Assembly: GCF_002575655.3 (NCBI RefSeq)
Contig: NC_053040.3
Coordinates: 363,566,267 to 363,630,266, forward strand
Direction of reading: 5' to 3'
Length of the DNA: 64,000 bases
DNA from: Aegilops tauschii subsp. strangulata
Taxonomy: Eukaryota; Streptophyta; Magnoliopsida; Poales; Poaceae
Of the stretch, positions 33,910-43,440 are shown piece by piece. How positions within the stretch are numbered: the stretch's first letter is position 1; every line of letters starts with the position of its first letter. Both the position numbers and the translations under genes were made by a program. The notes under the pieces were generated by a model. The model had not been told where the DNA came from, did not search any database, and saw only the letters and a list, made by a program, of their open reading frames with translations.

Positions 33910-34513
33910 ATGATCGGGCCCGACGGGGTCGACTTCGTCGCCGGCGACGGCGCCCTGGCGTTCGGCTCCGGCGTCAAGGACCTTAACATGGTAGGGTCGT
34001 TCGAGCTGGTCCTCCTCCCGCTCCTCACGCTGCTCTTCCCCTTCCCCGCCCCCGCAAGTGCTGCCTCGCTGTCCCCGTTCGCGGCCACCTCCAACGCCTC
34101 CTCCCACGCCTACGCCCGCCCCGTATCCCACCTTCTTCGACGATGTCGTCGGCGCCGTCGCCGACAAGTACGGCTGGGACCCCGACGCCGAGGTCCAAGT
34201 CTGGCCACTCGACGCCGAGGGTGCGCTCGTTGGCGCCGTGCAGTGCTACGTGTTCCGCGCCCGCGCGAGGGGCGTCGCGGTCGCACTGGCGCGGGCCTCT
34301 GATGGGGCCGTCGATTGGAGCCGCTCTGACGCCCCCACGGTGGAGGAGGTGGTCGGGCCCGACGGGGTCCACTTCGTCGCCGGCGATGACGCCCTGGCGT
34401 TCGGCTCCGGCGTCACGGACCTGAACATGGCAGGGCCGTTCGAGCTGGTGGTCTCCGATGGCGCTGGCGAGGGCCTCGCAGAGCTCCAGTTGCTGTCGGT
34501 GAGTGCTGTTTGA
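33910..34513 (+). pseudogene. TIN1-like (tunicamycin-induced 1) first exon, rearranged
   Basis: The frame from about 34115 encodes a domain that I recognise as similar to plant TUNICAMYCIN INDUCED 1-like proteins, which are ER-stress-induced proteins of unclear biochemical role. Motifs are FFDDVVGAVADKYGWDPDAE, ALVGAVQCYVFR, VDWSRSDAPTVEEV and LNMAGPFELVVSD. A hydrophobic signal-like segment (LLPLLTLLFPFPAPASA, ~34014-34064) lies upstream but in the other frame, so a 1-base shift separates the two. A 97-bp part of the exon is duplicated upstream (33914-34010 and 34353-34449, about 93% identical) and supplies an ATG at 33911. A donor GTGAGT at 34499-34504 ends the exon. Homology is by memory of the family and needs a search. 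Confidence 0.5.
33914..34449 (+). repeat. Direct 97-bp partial duplication in the TIN1-like exon
   Basis: 33914-34010 and 34353-34449, offset 439 bases, with about seven mismatches. The left copy sits immediately before the signal-like segment. It is the footprint of an unequal exchange or template switch. Confidence 0.85.
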
Positions 34514-36592
34514 CTTTTAGCTTTTCTGTTGCTTCAGATTTTTGCTTCTGGTTGCTTGCTTGCTATTCTGTTGAAGTTGTGTCGCCTTTAAGATGAAGCA
34601 GTTACTACAATTGGTGAATGGTCTAGCTGCTGCATACCCCTTTTCTGTTTGTGACTTTGAATTGATTGCGATTGTTGTAGTGTCTCCTCACTATTTAGTA
34701 CAGATATATAGCATTGTAGAGATCAGTTGAAATGGAAAACGAGATTTATAGCATCCAGCCAGAGTGGTGATTCGAATTTTGATGATTGGTACTTTGGTTG
34801 TGAGGTCGATGAAGACATGCGATGGATTTGGGCGGGGCAGTGGGTTTGCTCGCGAGGAGGTGGGAAGGACGAAGATAGTGGAAGAACCTTGAGATGATGG
34901 TGATATTACTGACTCAATTCTTTATTAGCTCTATTTTGTGTGGATCTTTCAGGTGCATGAATGGTAACTTGTGCAAAACTACGCTTCCCTTGTCATTTGA
35001 TAATTTTTATCTTTATGGTGCTCATAACATATTCTTCATCTATACTTATAGGAGTTTGTTACCTTCTTTTGGTCGAAGAATAAGATGTGGGTAATATATG
35101 CATTGCCGACTTAGCTTAACATCTTTTGAGCAGAATTTCTATAAATTTTATACAGGTATTGTGCTGAAGTCCGTGAAATAGGTTAATGGTCGAGAGTGTT
35201 TATAAGTTATCAAGTCGAGCACATAAGTCTGGAAGTAGCTAATTTTCATACTGAAAAGTAGATAGAGATTTCTGAAGACATGAGACATTAATACATAGTA
35301 TACATAGTCGTCTTCTAAATTCTATGATTCTTCATACCTTGAGGCTGTTAAACATCTATGCACCTTTCATTTGATGAGGTACATTCAAATTGGGTCTGTT
35401 TATAACTTTGATGAAAAAAAAATAACTTCCCTTAGATGGTCAAGGTTCTAGAGCTCATTGCTATGAAAGAAGGCATATATTTGATTCACGGAATTGCCAG
35501 TAGAATTGGAGTGAGCGTGAGTATCAATTGCTCGGAGAGGAAATCATGAACCGCGATCGGAATATTCTCTCACTGAAATATATCTGATCTGTGTGTGTAT
35601 CCTGCCCACTTGATTACCGAGTACTGCCGTTTGTCTTCCCATTTGATTTCTCATATGAAGCTACTAATTTTGACAATTCCTTTTATTTTACAATGCTATT
35701 GCTTATGTTTTCCTGTGGAAAATAAACTAGAGTGAATTAACGATTTGTTTTTCTTTAGATGTTGTCGGTCGGGTGTCCTCTGCTACTGAAGTTTTACCAC
35801 CATCTGGTGGTGCTTGAGAGCAGAGACGGCATACTTTCATCAGCAGTGGCCAAACCCCCAGCGCCGCTGGTGCTGTACACCCCTGTACCCCTCGACATCC
35901 AGTGCCTCGCGTCTGCCCAACATGAACAGCTCCTCAATATGTACATCTCTGAATTTTGTCATTGCTAGAGAAAGTAGAGCATTGTTTTACTGTAGCTATA
36001 ATTTGAGTTTAGAAGATATACTCCTCTCTTTTTGACGTCAATTTTTTCAGTTGACTTCTCCGTCCAGTCTCATGTCTTTCTCTTTAGCAGGGATCAGTGA
36101 GTACTAAACGAGTAAAAATGTCCTTCTCTTTTTCATTTTTCTTCCTTTTCCTTACTACTTTTGTGGCTCCAAATCTCATGATTGCTCTATGTCTGTTCTT
36201 TTTGTTGACATGGAATTTACCCTGAAAATTTTCTTCTGATCTACAATATTCTGCCATCTAAATTTGTCTGTATATTGTGAATGAGTAGACACTGGTGTAG
36301 AAACTCAATCGGATGAAATTACGGACTACAGAGATGTGTAATTATTAATTAATTTCTTGCTTTAAAAGATATGCAACTAGCAGAGTTTCTTATTTTTATC
36401 AATTGGATTATGACTGAAGTGAAGAACTTATGTGGACAGTCTGGCAGATTTCAGTGGCAAGATTTTTGTACAATTACAGTAGCAGATTTCGGAAATTTGT
36501 AGAGCACATGATTTACAAGAACAAGATATTCTGTCAAGGTGTGTACTTTTTACCCATTGCACTAATCTTTTGCTTTGAGCGATTGGCTAAAA

Positions 36593-36982
36593 GAAAGTAC
36601 TTCCTTTGGAATAATCTTTCGTGCACTCACAAGTATAATATCTCCATTTCGTTATTTTTTGTTCTTCCGTCAGTAGTATTTCTTTTAGATACTATTTGCC
36701 CTTGGATAAATCACTCATGCTATTTTAATGAGGTTCATTCTAGCCGTTTGCTCACGAGAACAGAAACATTTTATCTGTTGGTTAAATGAAAGTACATTCT
36801 TTGAATTTGCCACTTTTTCCTGCACTCGCAGGTATAATCTCTCCATTTCCTGGATTTTTGATTCTTCCGTTAGTAGTATTTCTTTTAGCTACTTTCTGCC
36901 ATAGCATAAATCGCTCATGCTATTTTAGTAAGATCCACTCCTGCTCTATGCTCACTAGAATAAACAAATATTATTTACTTAT
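36593..36982 (+). repeat. Diverged tandem duplication, ~195-bp unit
   Basis: Two adjacent copies starting GAAAGTAC at 36593 and 36788. They share the blocks TATAAT(A)TCTCCATTTC, CTTCCGT(C/T)AGTAGTATTTCTTTTAG and TCATGCTATTTTA, with many substitutions between them. It appears non-coding. Confidence 0.75.
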
Positions 36983-37075
36983 TTTAGCGTCGCATTTCGC
37001 TCACAGTATTCATGGTCACAGATAAAACAGTAATAAACTCCTTTCTCTGTCAAACTTACGGAGTACAAAGTTGTC

Positions 37076-37585
37076 ATGCCTGATCAGCAAAAGATTTGTG
37101 CTTCTTTAGCACATATATATCACAGTAGAGTATATGATTTTCACATTTCTCAATTTAAAATTTTCCTTTTTTGGCATAGCCATGGATATCAACAATCAGT
37201 CAAGCAAAGAAATATTCATGGGAGATATACAGGAATCCACAAGAATGTGCACCGTATGGTACTACCCTTTTGTCATCGAGCCACTATCACATTTTGGTCA
37301 GCAATCAGTTCAAGCAATTCCATTAGTCAGAAGTTGGAATTTACATCTAAACAAACAATACATCAAGCAACAGAAGAAAAAGTGGTCGTCTCTTTTTCTT
37401 GGCACCAAGATGCCATACAAGCATTCACACTTCGGAATCGCACAAGCAGTTTGTATATAAATGGTGTGCCATATCGTTTTAACATGGACACTTCAAAAGA
37501 ATATATGCCAAGAGTGGTCGCTGATCACTATGATTATAGTAGTCCTAAAGAGTTTGCCTCTGCGTTTCTGCTCACATGTAGTTGA
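37076..37585 (+). CDS. Unrecognised ORF, 169 codons
   Basis: Open from an ATG at 37076 to a stop at 37583-37585 in otherwise AT-rich DNA. It contains no motif I recognise. An overlapping frame (37134-37460) is also open, which suggests neither is clearly coding. It lies 90 bases before a Helitron-type 3' end and could be part of captured or random sequence. Its length is unusual for this base composition, which is the only reason to list it. Confidence 0.2.
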   Translation: MPDQQKICASLAHIYHSRVYDFHISQFKIFLFWHSHGYQQSVKQRNIHGRYTGIHKNVHRMVLPFCHRATITFWSAISSSNSISQKLEFTSKQTIHQATEEKVVVSFSWHQDAIQAFTLRNRTSSLYINGVPYRFNMDTSKEYMPRVVADHYDYSSPKEFASAFLLTCS

Positions 37586-37672
37586 TGTTTTAGCCTTTTA
37601 GAAGTATATGGCGTTGCTTAAATTTTACTCATGCAATAGGCTATGCTTCGGGGTGTGATGTTTTTTTTTTCT

Positions 37673-37702
37673 CCCGGTGCAACGCACGGGCATTTTTACT
37701 AG
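37673..37702 (+). other. Helitron-type 3' terminus
   Basis: A hairpin CCCGGTGC-AA-CGCACGGG (37673-37690) is followed eight bases later by CTAG (37699-37702) and a T. This is the hairpin-then-CTAG/T organisation of grass Helitron ends. The following AATAATAAAGC also follows the second such end at 40865-40893. Confidence 0.55.
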
Positions 37703-38942
37703 TAGTAATAATAAAGCAAATAGGGTTTCTGGTCGTCTGTAAAAAAAATACCCTCAAAGTTGCTATAAATTACCCGCTATGCCACCCATAAGTCAAGAAA
37801 ACGATTAGTTTTTTTTTTTGCAAAGTCATCGTCGTGCACACTTCTTTAAAAAGACTAATACCCCACACATGTCACAGACGCACTAGCAGCTCAGTGGTTG
37901 AAGCTTCATGGACCGGCCCGTGGGGCGTGACGCCCCTATTTTTTTTCATTTCATTTTTTCATTTCTTTTCTTTTCTCATTTCTGTTTTTGTTTTTCCTTC
38001 TTTAAATTAATTCGAGATTTTCAAATTACGAAAGGTTGCGAGTTTTGAGAAAAATATTCGAGAAATCATAGAATGTTTATGAATTCAAAAAATGTGCGAG
38101 AAATCATAAATTTTCCGCAGTTTTATTTTTTTTTGGTGATTTACAAAACTGTTCGCAAATTATAAAAAAATCACAATTTTTCAAAATTTGTTCCCCAATT
38201 ATAAAAAAGTTCATTGATACAAAAAAGGTTTGCTAACTCAAAAACTGTTCATGAATTCAAAAACTATGCATGCATTTCAAAAAATGTTCGTCTGAACAAA
38301 ACAAATGTTCATGAATTCGAAAACTATTCATGCATTTCAAAAAATGTTCATCTGAACAAAACAAATGTTCATGCATTTAAAAAGTGCCCAAAATTTTAAA
38401 ACAAATGTTTGTCGATTAGAAAAAATGTTCGTCGATTCAAAAGTCTTTCATGTCTAGGATTTGGGTAGTTTTTGGAAAGTCTTTTTATGTCTAGGCGCTA
38501 GGAGTAGTTTGTGGTCTATGGAATTTGTTTTTAAAGTTTTAAACACTCTCTTGCGCGGCACAATGACAAGTGTGCCATGCATTGGCAAGCTCATTGACTT
38601 GGGATTTACCACGTCGAACGCATTGCGATCACATGGACATCGCGTACATCATCAACGAGGGTGGGAAGAAAGATAAGTGGAAACATGGTGAGCCACCGTG
38701 TGAAAATAGAGGACGCTCATAATTTGGTGTATTGAGTCATACTTATTTGGCTGGCGTGTAACTTTTTTTGTCTCCCGTTACAACGCACAGGCAATTGACC
38801 TCCCATGAAATTCAGTGTACTTTATTTTTTTATAGTTTATAATACAAAGGTCTAATATGCATTTACTTTTAGGAACACAGATGAGATGAATAAGATGCAT
38901 AGTAGTACTAAAGATGGAGTGATTGTCAATTCATGCCCCATA
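37703..38942. other. AT-rich non-coding DNA with short degenerate repeats
   Basis: Begins TAGTAATAATAAAGC directly after the Helitron-type end. It contains the tandem ATGTTCATGAATTC block (38238-38375) and a degraded Helitron-like hairpin (CCCGTTACAACGCAC, near 38777) without a clear CTAG. No gene is seen. Confidence 0.45.
38238..38375 (+). repeat. Tandem GTTCATGAATTC-AAAA repeats
   Basis: Two units of about 61 bp sharing CATGCATTTCAAAAAATGTTC and CTGAACAAAACAAATGTTCATG, within a wider field of degenerate TTCATGAATTC/AAAA words. It is non-coding. Confidence 0.75.
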
Positions 38943-38944
38943 TA

Positions 38945-39018
38945 CTGCCTCTGTAATAATGTATAAGAGATTATTTTGTCTAAATATAGACAAAACATTT
39001 TATATTTTGATGAGGCAG
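38945..39018. mobile_element. Small Stowaway-like MITE (degenerate)
   Basis: A ~74-bp AT-rich segment bounded by TA-CTGCCTC and GAGGCAG-TA, giving a terminal inverted repeat and TA duplication. The inner palindromic region (TTTTGTCTAAATATAGACAAAA) forms a second hairpin. The size and TA target fit Stowaway-type MITEs. The termini depart from the usual CTCCCTC. Confidence 0.5.
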
Positions 39019-39820
39019 TACTACATAAGGTCCAAAGTGCAAATGCAATATTTGTATAAGGGTATCTGTCACTCATCCTATTATATTCGCACATTTAGAA
39101 TAAGTGCGTATATGATCTACCAACTACTATTTGCTTACGAATTTAGGACACTTAAGTTTTGTTTTTTATCGGCTTATATTTATACGGGTTCATGAAAGAA
39201 GAGTAAATACCCCCATGATGTTACTCTAAATTTTTGCCGCATTTGTACAAGATCGTGGACCATAGAGATGGCAATAATTTTTCCCAGATCTTCCCTGTGC
39301 TTGATGGTCATACTAGCAGGAGGAAGATGTGGGAGTTGGCTACCGCGGTAGCGGCAGATGGGCGGGTGTTACGCCATCATCATATGGAGTACATTTACAA
39401 GGGAAGGTCTTAAGGCATTATTATCAGGGCTAGGGTGTATGATATTCTCCATTTTTAATACACGGGTCCTTTTTGTCAGCCTACTAATAAAGTAAGGTGC
39501 ATTTCTCCGGTTTTTTGATCTACTGACCCATATTAGTTTTTTTAACTATCTAAGGTGGTACTGATTTATTTGCACACGCTCCTCCATATATCTATACAAA
39601 AATAATTATCCTTGGTAATGCACATATTCTTTTTGCTATGTATCATCATCTGGCCTCAGCCCACCAAACTCAGCCCAGGCAAAACCGGATCAACAAGGGT
39701 ACCGAAGAGAAGGAAGCAAAGAAGAATTAACCCAGCACAAAGGAAGCGAATGAAGCGAAGAAGCCCAAGCAACTGACCATGATTTACAAGTCATCGGGCT
39801 GCCCTACTGCTCGACCGCGG
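39019..39820. other. Unassigned intergenic DNA
   Basis: AT-rich to about 39700, then mixed. I see no coding frame, hairpin terminus or LTR. The stretch just before 39820 is A/G-rich and leads into the GC-rich repeat block. Confidence 0.35.
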
Positions 39821-40200
39821 CGGGCCATGCGAGGGGTGGGAGAGTAAAGGAAGGCACCAAGGGCGGCGGCGCTGGTGCTCCTCCGGCGATGCGCCGGACT
39901 CCGTCGAGACGAGCTAGCGGCTAGGCGCTCGGGCGCGACCGCGTCGTTCCTGCCGGATAACACGAGGCGGCGGGCCATGCGGGGGGTGGGAGAGGAAAGG
40001 AAGGCACGGAGGGCGGCGGCGCTGGTGCTCCCTCCGGCGAGATGAGCTGGCGTCTGGGCGCTCAGGCACGAACGCGTCCTTCCCTGACGAAGGAACAGGA
40101 GGCGGCAGGCCATGCGGGAGAGAGGGAAGGCACCGGGGCAGCGCCGCTGGTGTTGCTTCTCTGGTGAGATGAGCTGGCGGTGGGGTTGGGGGCGCTCGGA
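39821..40200. repeat. GC-rich triplicated block, ~135-150 bp units
   Basis: Three copies of a unit starting near 39821, 39971 and 40105. Each contains GGCCATGCGGG-like, GGGAAGGCAC and GGCGCTGGTG(C/T)T blocks, then GATGAGCTGGCG in the second and third. The minus strand stays open through all three (39784-40227) because the unit length preserves frame over much of it. This gives a repetitive Arg/Ser/Ala-rich peptide with no known motif. It could be a CpG-rich first-exon relic or simply a GC minisatellite. Confidence 0.6.
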
Positions 40201-40864
40201 CGCGCGAGCTCGGGTTCCCAGGTACATACCTTGCAGCGCCGAGGCTCGCAGGTACGCAATGCACCTCGCAGCACCGGCTCACATCACTACGAGGGGATAA
40301 GCTTTGAAGTGGCAGCCGCTTGATAGGGCGATAGATAAATAGAACGTGGTTGCTCGCTTGAACTACACGTGACTGTACGTGCCGTCAACTGGACCCCACC
40401 GAGTGAGCATATATTTTTAAATTCTTTTATTTATCATGGTTAGCTCTAGATTGTCTAATTTCGATCTCAAACGTCTGCGGACACGTCTTTATATTGAGTC
40501 TCTATTTGTACATGCATGCAATCATGTTTCTTACTTTGTTTTTGAATTGTAGATGGAGAGAGGGTAAACAAAGAGAAAAGATAATCTTGTGTGGACTATA
40601 TCCTACATGAATGGCTTCTCAGACATACACGGACATCCCCAAATTCTCTTTATATTTGATGTGGACATGCCCATTTGCGACTGTCCGGTCATATGAGAAC
40701 AAAGTGAGGGTCCGGTTTGTTTTTTCCTCTCTCTTTTCTCTGGACAGTGATCGGACTATACTTGCAGACAAATGGGAAAGATTTGGGTGGTATGACACCG
40801 TTACTAGATAATGCCGAATATGTCATGACTTATTGAGTTAGATATGTGTGGTATTTATTTTCTT

Positions 40865-40893
40865 CCGTTGCAACGCATGGGCATTTGTGCTAG
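40865..40893 (+). other. Helitron-type 3' terminus (second)
   Basis: The hairpin CCGTTGCAACGCATGGG is followed by CATTTGTG and CTAG (40890-40893), then T. It closely resembles the end at 37673-37702 and is likewise followed by AATAATAAAGC. Confidence 0.5.
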
Positions 40894-40894
40894 T

Positions 40895-41949
40895 AATAAT
40901 AAAGCACGGATTGACTCCACCGGGTTCACCGTCATTTACTTTTTTTAATTGGCTTTGATTAAGTAAAGATGTTACGTTCGTCCGTCCGTCCGTCAAAACG
41001 GCTGGCTGCCCTTTTTTACGTATAAAACGTACATGTCGTGTCAAAGTCATGTACTACTACTAAAAAACCAATTAAATAAGAAAACAAAGAAACTCACGAT
41101 CAGGACTTCCAGTCAAACCTTCCTAACCCTCCCATATATACAATGCCCGGGATCACGTGCTCTCCTATACCTAGGAGAGACGCCGAGACCTCGCATTGAG
41201 GAAGAGCAGCGCCGAGTCCGAGGACGCACGTTGGGCGTCCTTGGTCTTCCTCCCGATCGAGATCGGCCACGGTGTTGCCCGAAGTCGTGTGCATGACTTC
41301 CTTGATCTCTCACGATGCATATGTCTGTTACCCTGCTCACGTCCTCCTCGACTCGATCGGCTCCAGAGCTGGATCGTCTCCTGTGATAGATCGCAATGGC
41401 GGGAAAGGTCCCAAGAACGCCCGCCGGACTTTGCTCCAGATCGAGCTCTACCAGTACCCGTTCACCCCATGCGATTTGTCCGCCGACCGTCTCCTCCGGT
41501 CAGCGCTGCCCCCGCTGGACTCTCCCGCTCCCGCCTGGCGCGTCCGTCATCCGTGATCGGGCTCTTCGCTACTGGCACCGGCCATCAGTAGGTCGCCGCC
41601 TCCCAACCTCACGCATCGATCATCCTGCACTCATTGCTCCCTTCATTGGCAGTTGCAGCCCTATGTTCTCGCTGTTCGTCATGGTGCAGTGCTGAAGTTG
41701 TTCCGGGAGCCGCTAGCTGGCGCGGGAAGAACCGTCTCGCCGGTGTACCACTCCATCGCCTATCAATGGCACCACCAAGGTACGTTGGTCGAAGTCGAGG
41801 TTCACACAACATTGTGAAATCAGAGATAGAGTCGCGTGCTTGGTATAGTGGAGTGTCCCGTGACTCTGAGCGCCATTCCAGCTTTCTTTTTTTTCATATA
41901 CTTCCCAAGCAGGTAGAAGAGCATTGATCCCAATTTTCATGTTCTAACC
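40895..41949. other. Unassigned DNA between Helitron-like end and Angela LTR
   Basis: Contains a short (GTCC)n run near 40979-40994, a core TATATA near 41133, and a GC-rich, CpG-rich block 41160-41800 with several overlapping open frames. None of these encodes a domain I recognise. The block could be a first exon of a lost or captured gene. It is cut at 41950 by the Angela LTR. Confidence 0.35.
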
Positions 41950-43407
41950 TGTTGGGGAACGTAGTAATTTCAAAAAAAATTCTACGCACACACAGGATCA
42001 TGGTGATGCATAGCAACGAGAGGGGAGAGTGTGTCCACGTACCCTCGTAGACCGAAAGCGGAAGCGTTAGTACAACGTGGTTGATGTAGTCGTACGTCTT
42101 CACGATCCGACCGATCCAAGTACCGAACGTACGGCACCTCCGAGTTCAGCACACGTTCAGCTCGATGAGGTCCCGTGAACTCCGATCCAGCAGAGCTTCA
42201 CGGGAGAGTTCCGTCAGCACGACGGCGTGATGACGGTGATGATGTTGCTACCGACGCAGGGCTTCGCCTAAGCACCACTACGATATGACCGAGGTGGAAT
42301 ATGGTGGAGGGGGGCAACGCACACGGCTGGAATAGATCAACAGATCAACTTGTGTGTTCTAGGGGAGCAAGGGGGGGAGGCGACCGGCCAGGAGGAGGGC
42401 GCGCCAAGGGGGGAGTCCTACTCCCACCGAGAGTAGGACTCCTCCTTTTCCTTGTTGGAGTAGGAGAGGGAAGGAAGGGAGAGAGGAGGAGAAGGAAAAA
42501 GGGGGGTGCCGCCCCCCCTCCTTGTCCAATTCGGACTATAGGGGGAGGGGGCACGCGGCTACCCTGGCCGCCCCTCCTCTTCTCCCACTAAGGCCCATGA
42601 GGCCCAATTAACTCCCCGGGGGGTTCCGGTAACCCCCCGGTACTCCGGTTTTTCTCCGAAACCACTCGGAACACTTCCGGTGTCCGAATATAGTCGTCCA
42701 ATATATCGATCTTTACGTCTCGACCATTTCGAGACTCCTCGTCATGTCCGTGATCATATCCGGGACTCCGAACTACCTTCGGTACATCAAAACACCCGAT
42801 CGTCACCAAACTTTAAGCGTGCGGACCCTACGGGTTCGAGAACTATGTAGACATGACCGAGACACGTCTCCGGTCAATAACCAATAGCGGAACCTGGATG
42901 CTCATATTGGCTCCTACATATTCTACGAAGATCTTTATCGGTCAAACCGCATAACAACATACGTTGTTCCCTTTGTCATCGGTATGTTACTTGCCCGAGA
43001 TTCGATTGTCGGTATCTCAATACCTAGTTTAATCTCATTACCGGCAAGTCTATTTACTCGTTCCGTAATGCATCATCACGCAACTAACTCATTAGTCACA
43101 TTGCTTGCAAGGCTTATATTGATGTGCATTACCTAGAGGGCCCAGAGATACCTCTCCGACAATCGGAGTGACAAATCCTAATCTCGAAATACGCCAACTC
43201 AACAAGTCCATGGTTAGGAAACTCAACCATCTTCGTTAACGAGCTAGTCAAGTAGAGGCATATACTAATGACACTATGTTTGTCTATGTATTCACACATG
43301 TATTATGTTTCCGGTTAATACAATTCTAGCACGAATAATAAACATTTATCATGATATGAGAAAATAAATAATAATTTTATTATTGCCTCTAGGGCATATT
43401 TCCTTCA
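41950..43407 (-). repeat. 3' LTR of the inverted Angela-type copia
   Basis: 1458 bp. Read on the minus strand it begins TGAAGGAAATATGCCC and ends TTCCCCAACA. Compared with the LTR at 1-1460 it lacks a block of a few hundred bases near its start. The gap lies between the CCTAACCATGGAC block and the TTGTTGAGTTGGCG block, near 43205. Confidence 0.9.
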
Positions 43408-43440
43408 GTCTCCCACTTGCACTAGAGTCAATAATCTAGA

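Larger units (their letters stand above)
34514..37670. other. Intron-like and unrecognised DNA after the TIN1-like exon
   Basis: AT-rich DNA resembling introns. A block at 35759-35970 is preceded by a good acceptor (TTTTTCTTTAG) and is more GC-rich, so it may be an exon. Its frames do not continue the TIN1-like protein in any way I recognise. Several further GT/AG-like borders occur (near 34950, 35157 and 36540). No complete gene is supported. Confidence 0.4.

Noticed and set aside
34025..34428. Minus-strand ORFs opposite the TIN1-like exon
   Set aside because: They are antisense shadows of high-GC coding sequence. The plus strand has the splice donor and the recognisable motifs.
40979..40994. 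Short GTCC repeat as a CRISPR-like or functional array
   Set aside because: It is only four tetranucleotide units in a plant genome, i.e. an ordinary microsatellite.
43187..43260. Possible tRNA-like or structured RNA in the Angela LTR
   Set aside because: No cloverleaf arms or B-box could be matched by eye. The sequence is explained by LTR homology.
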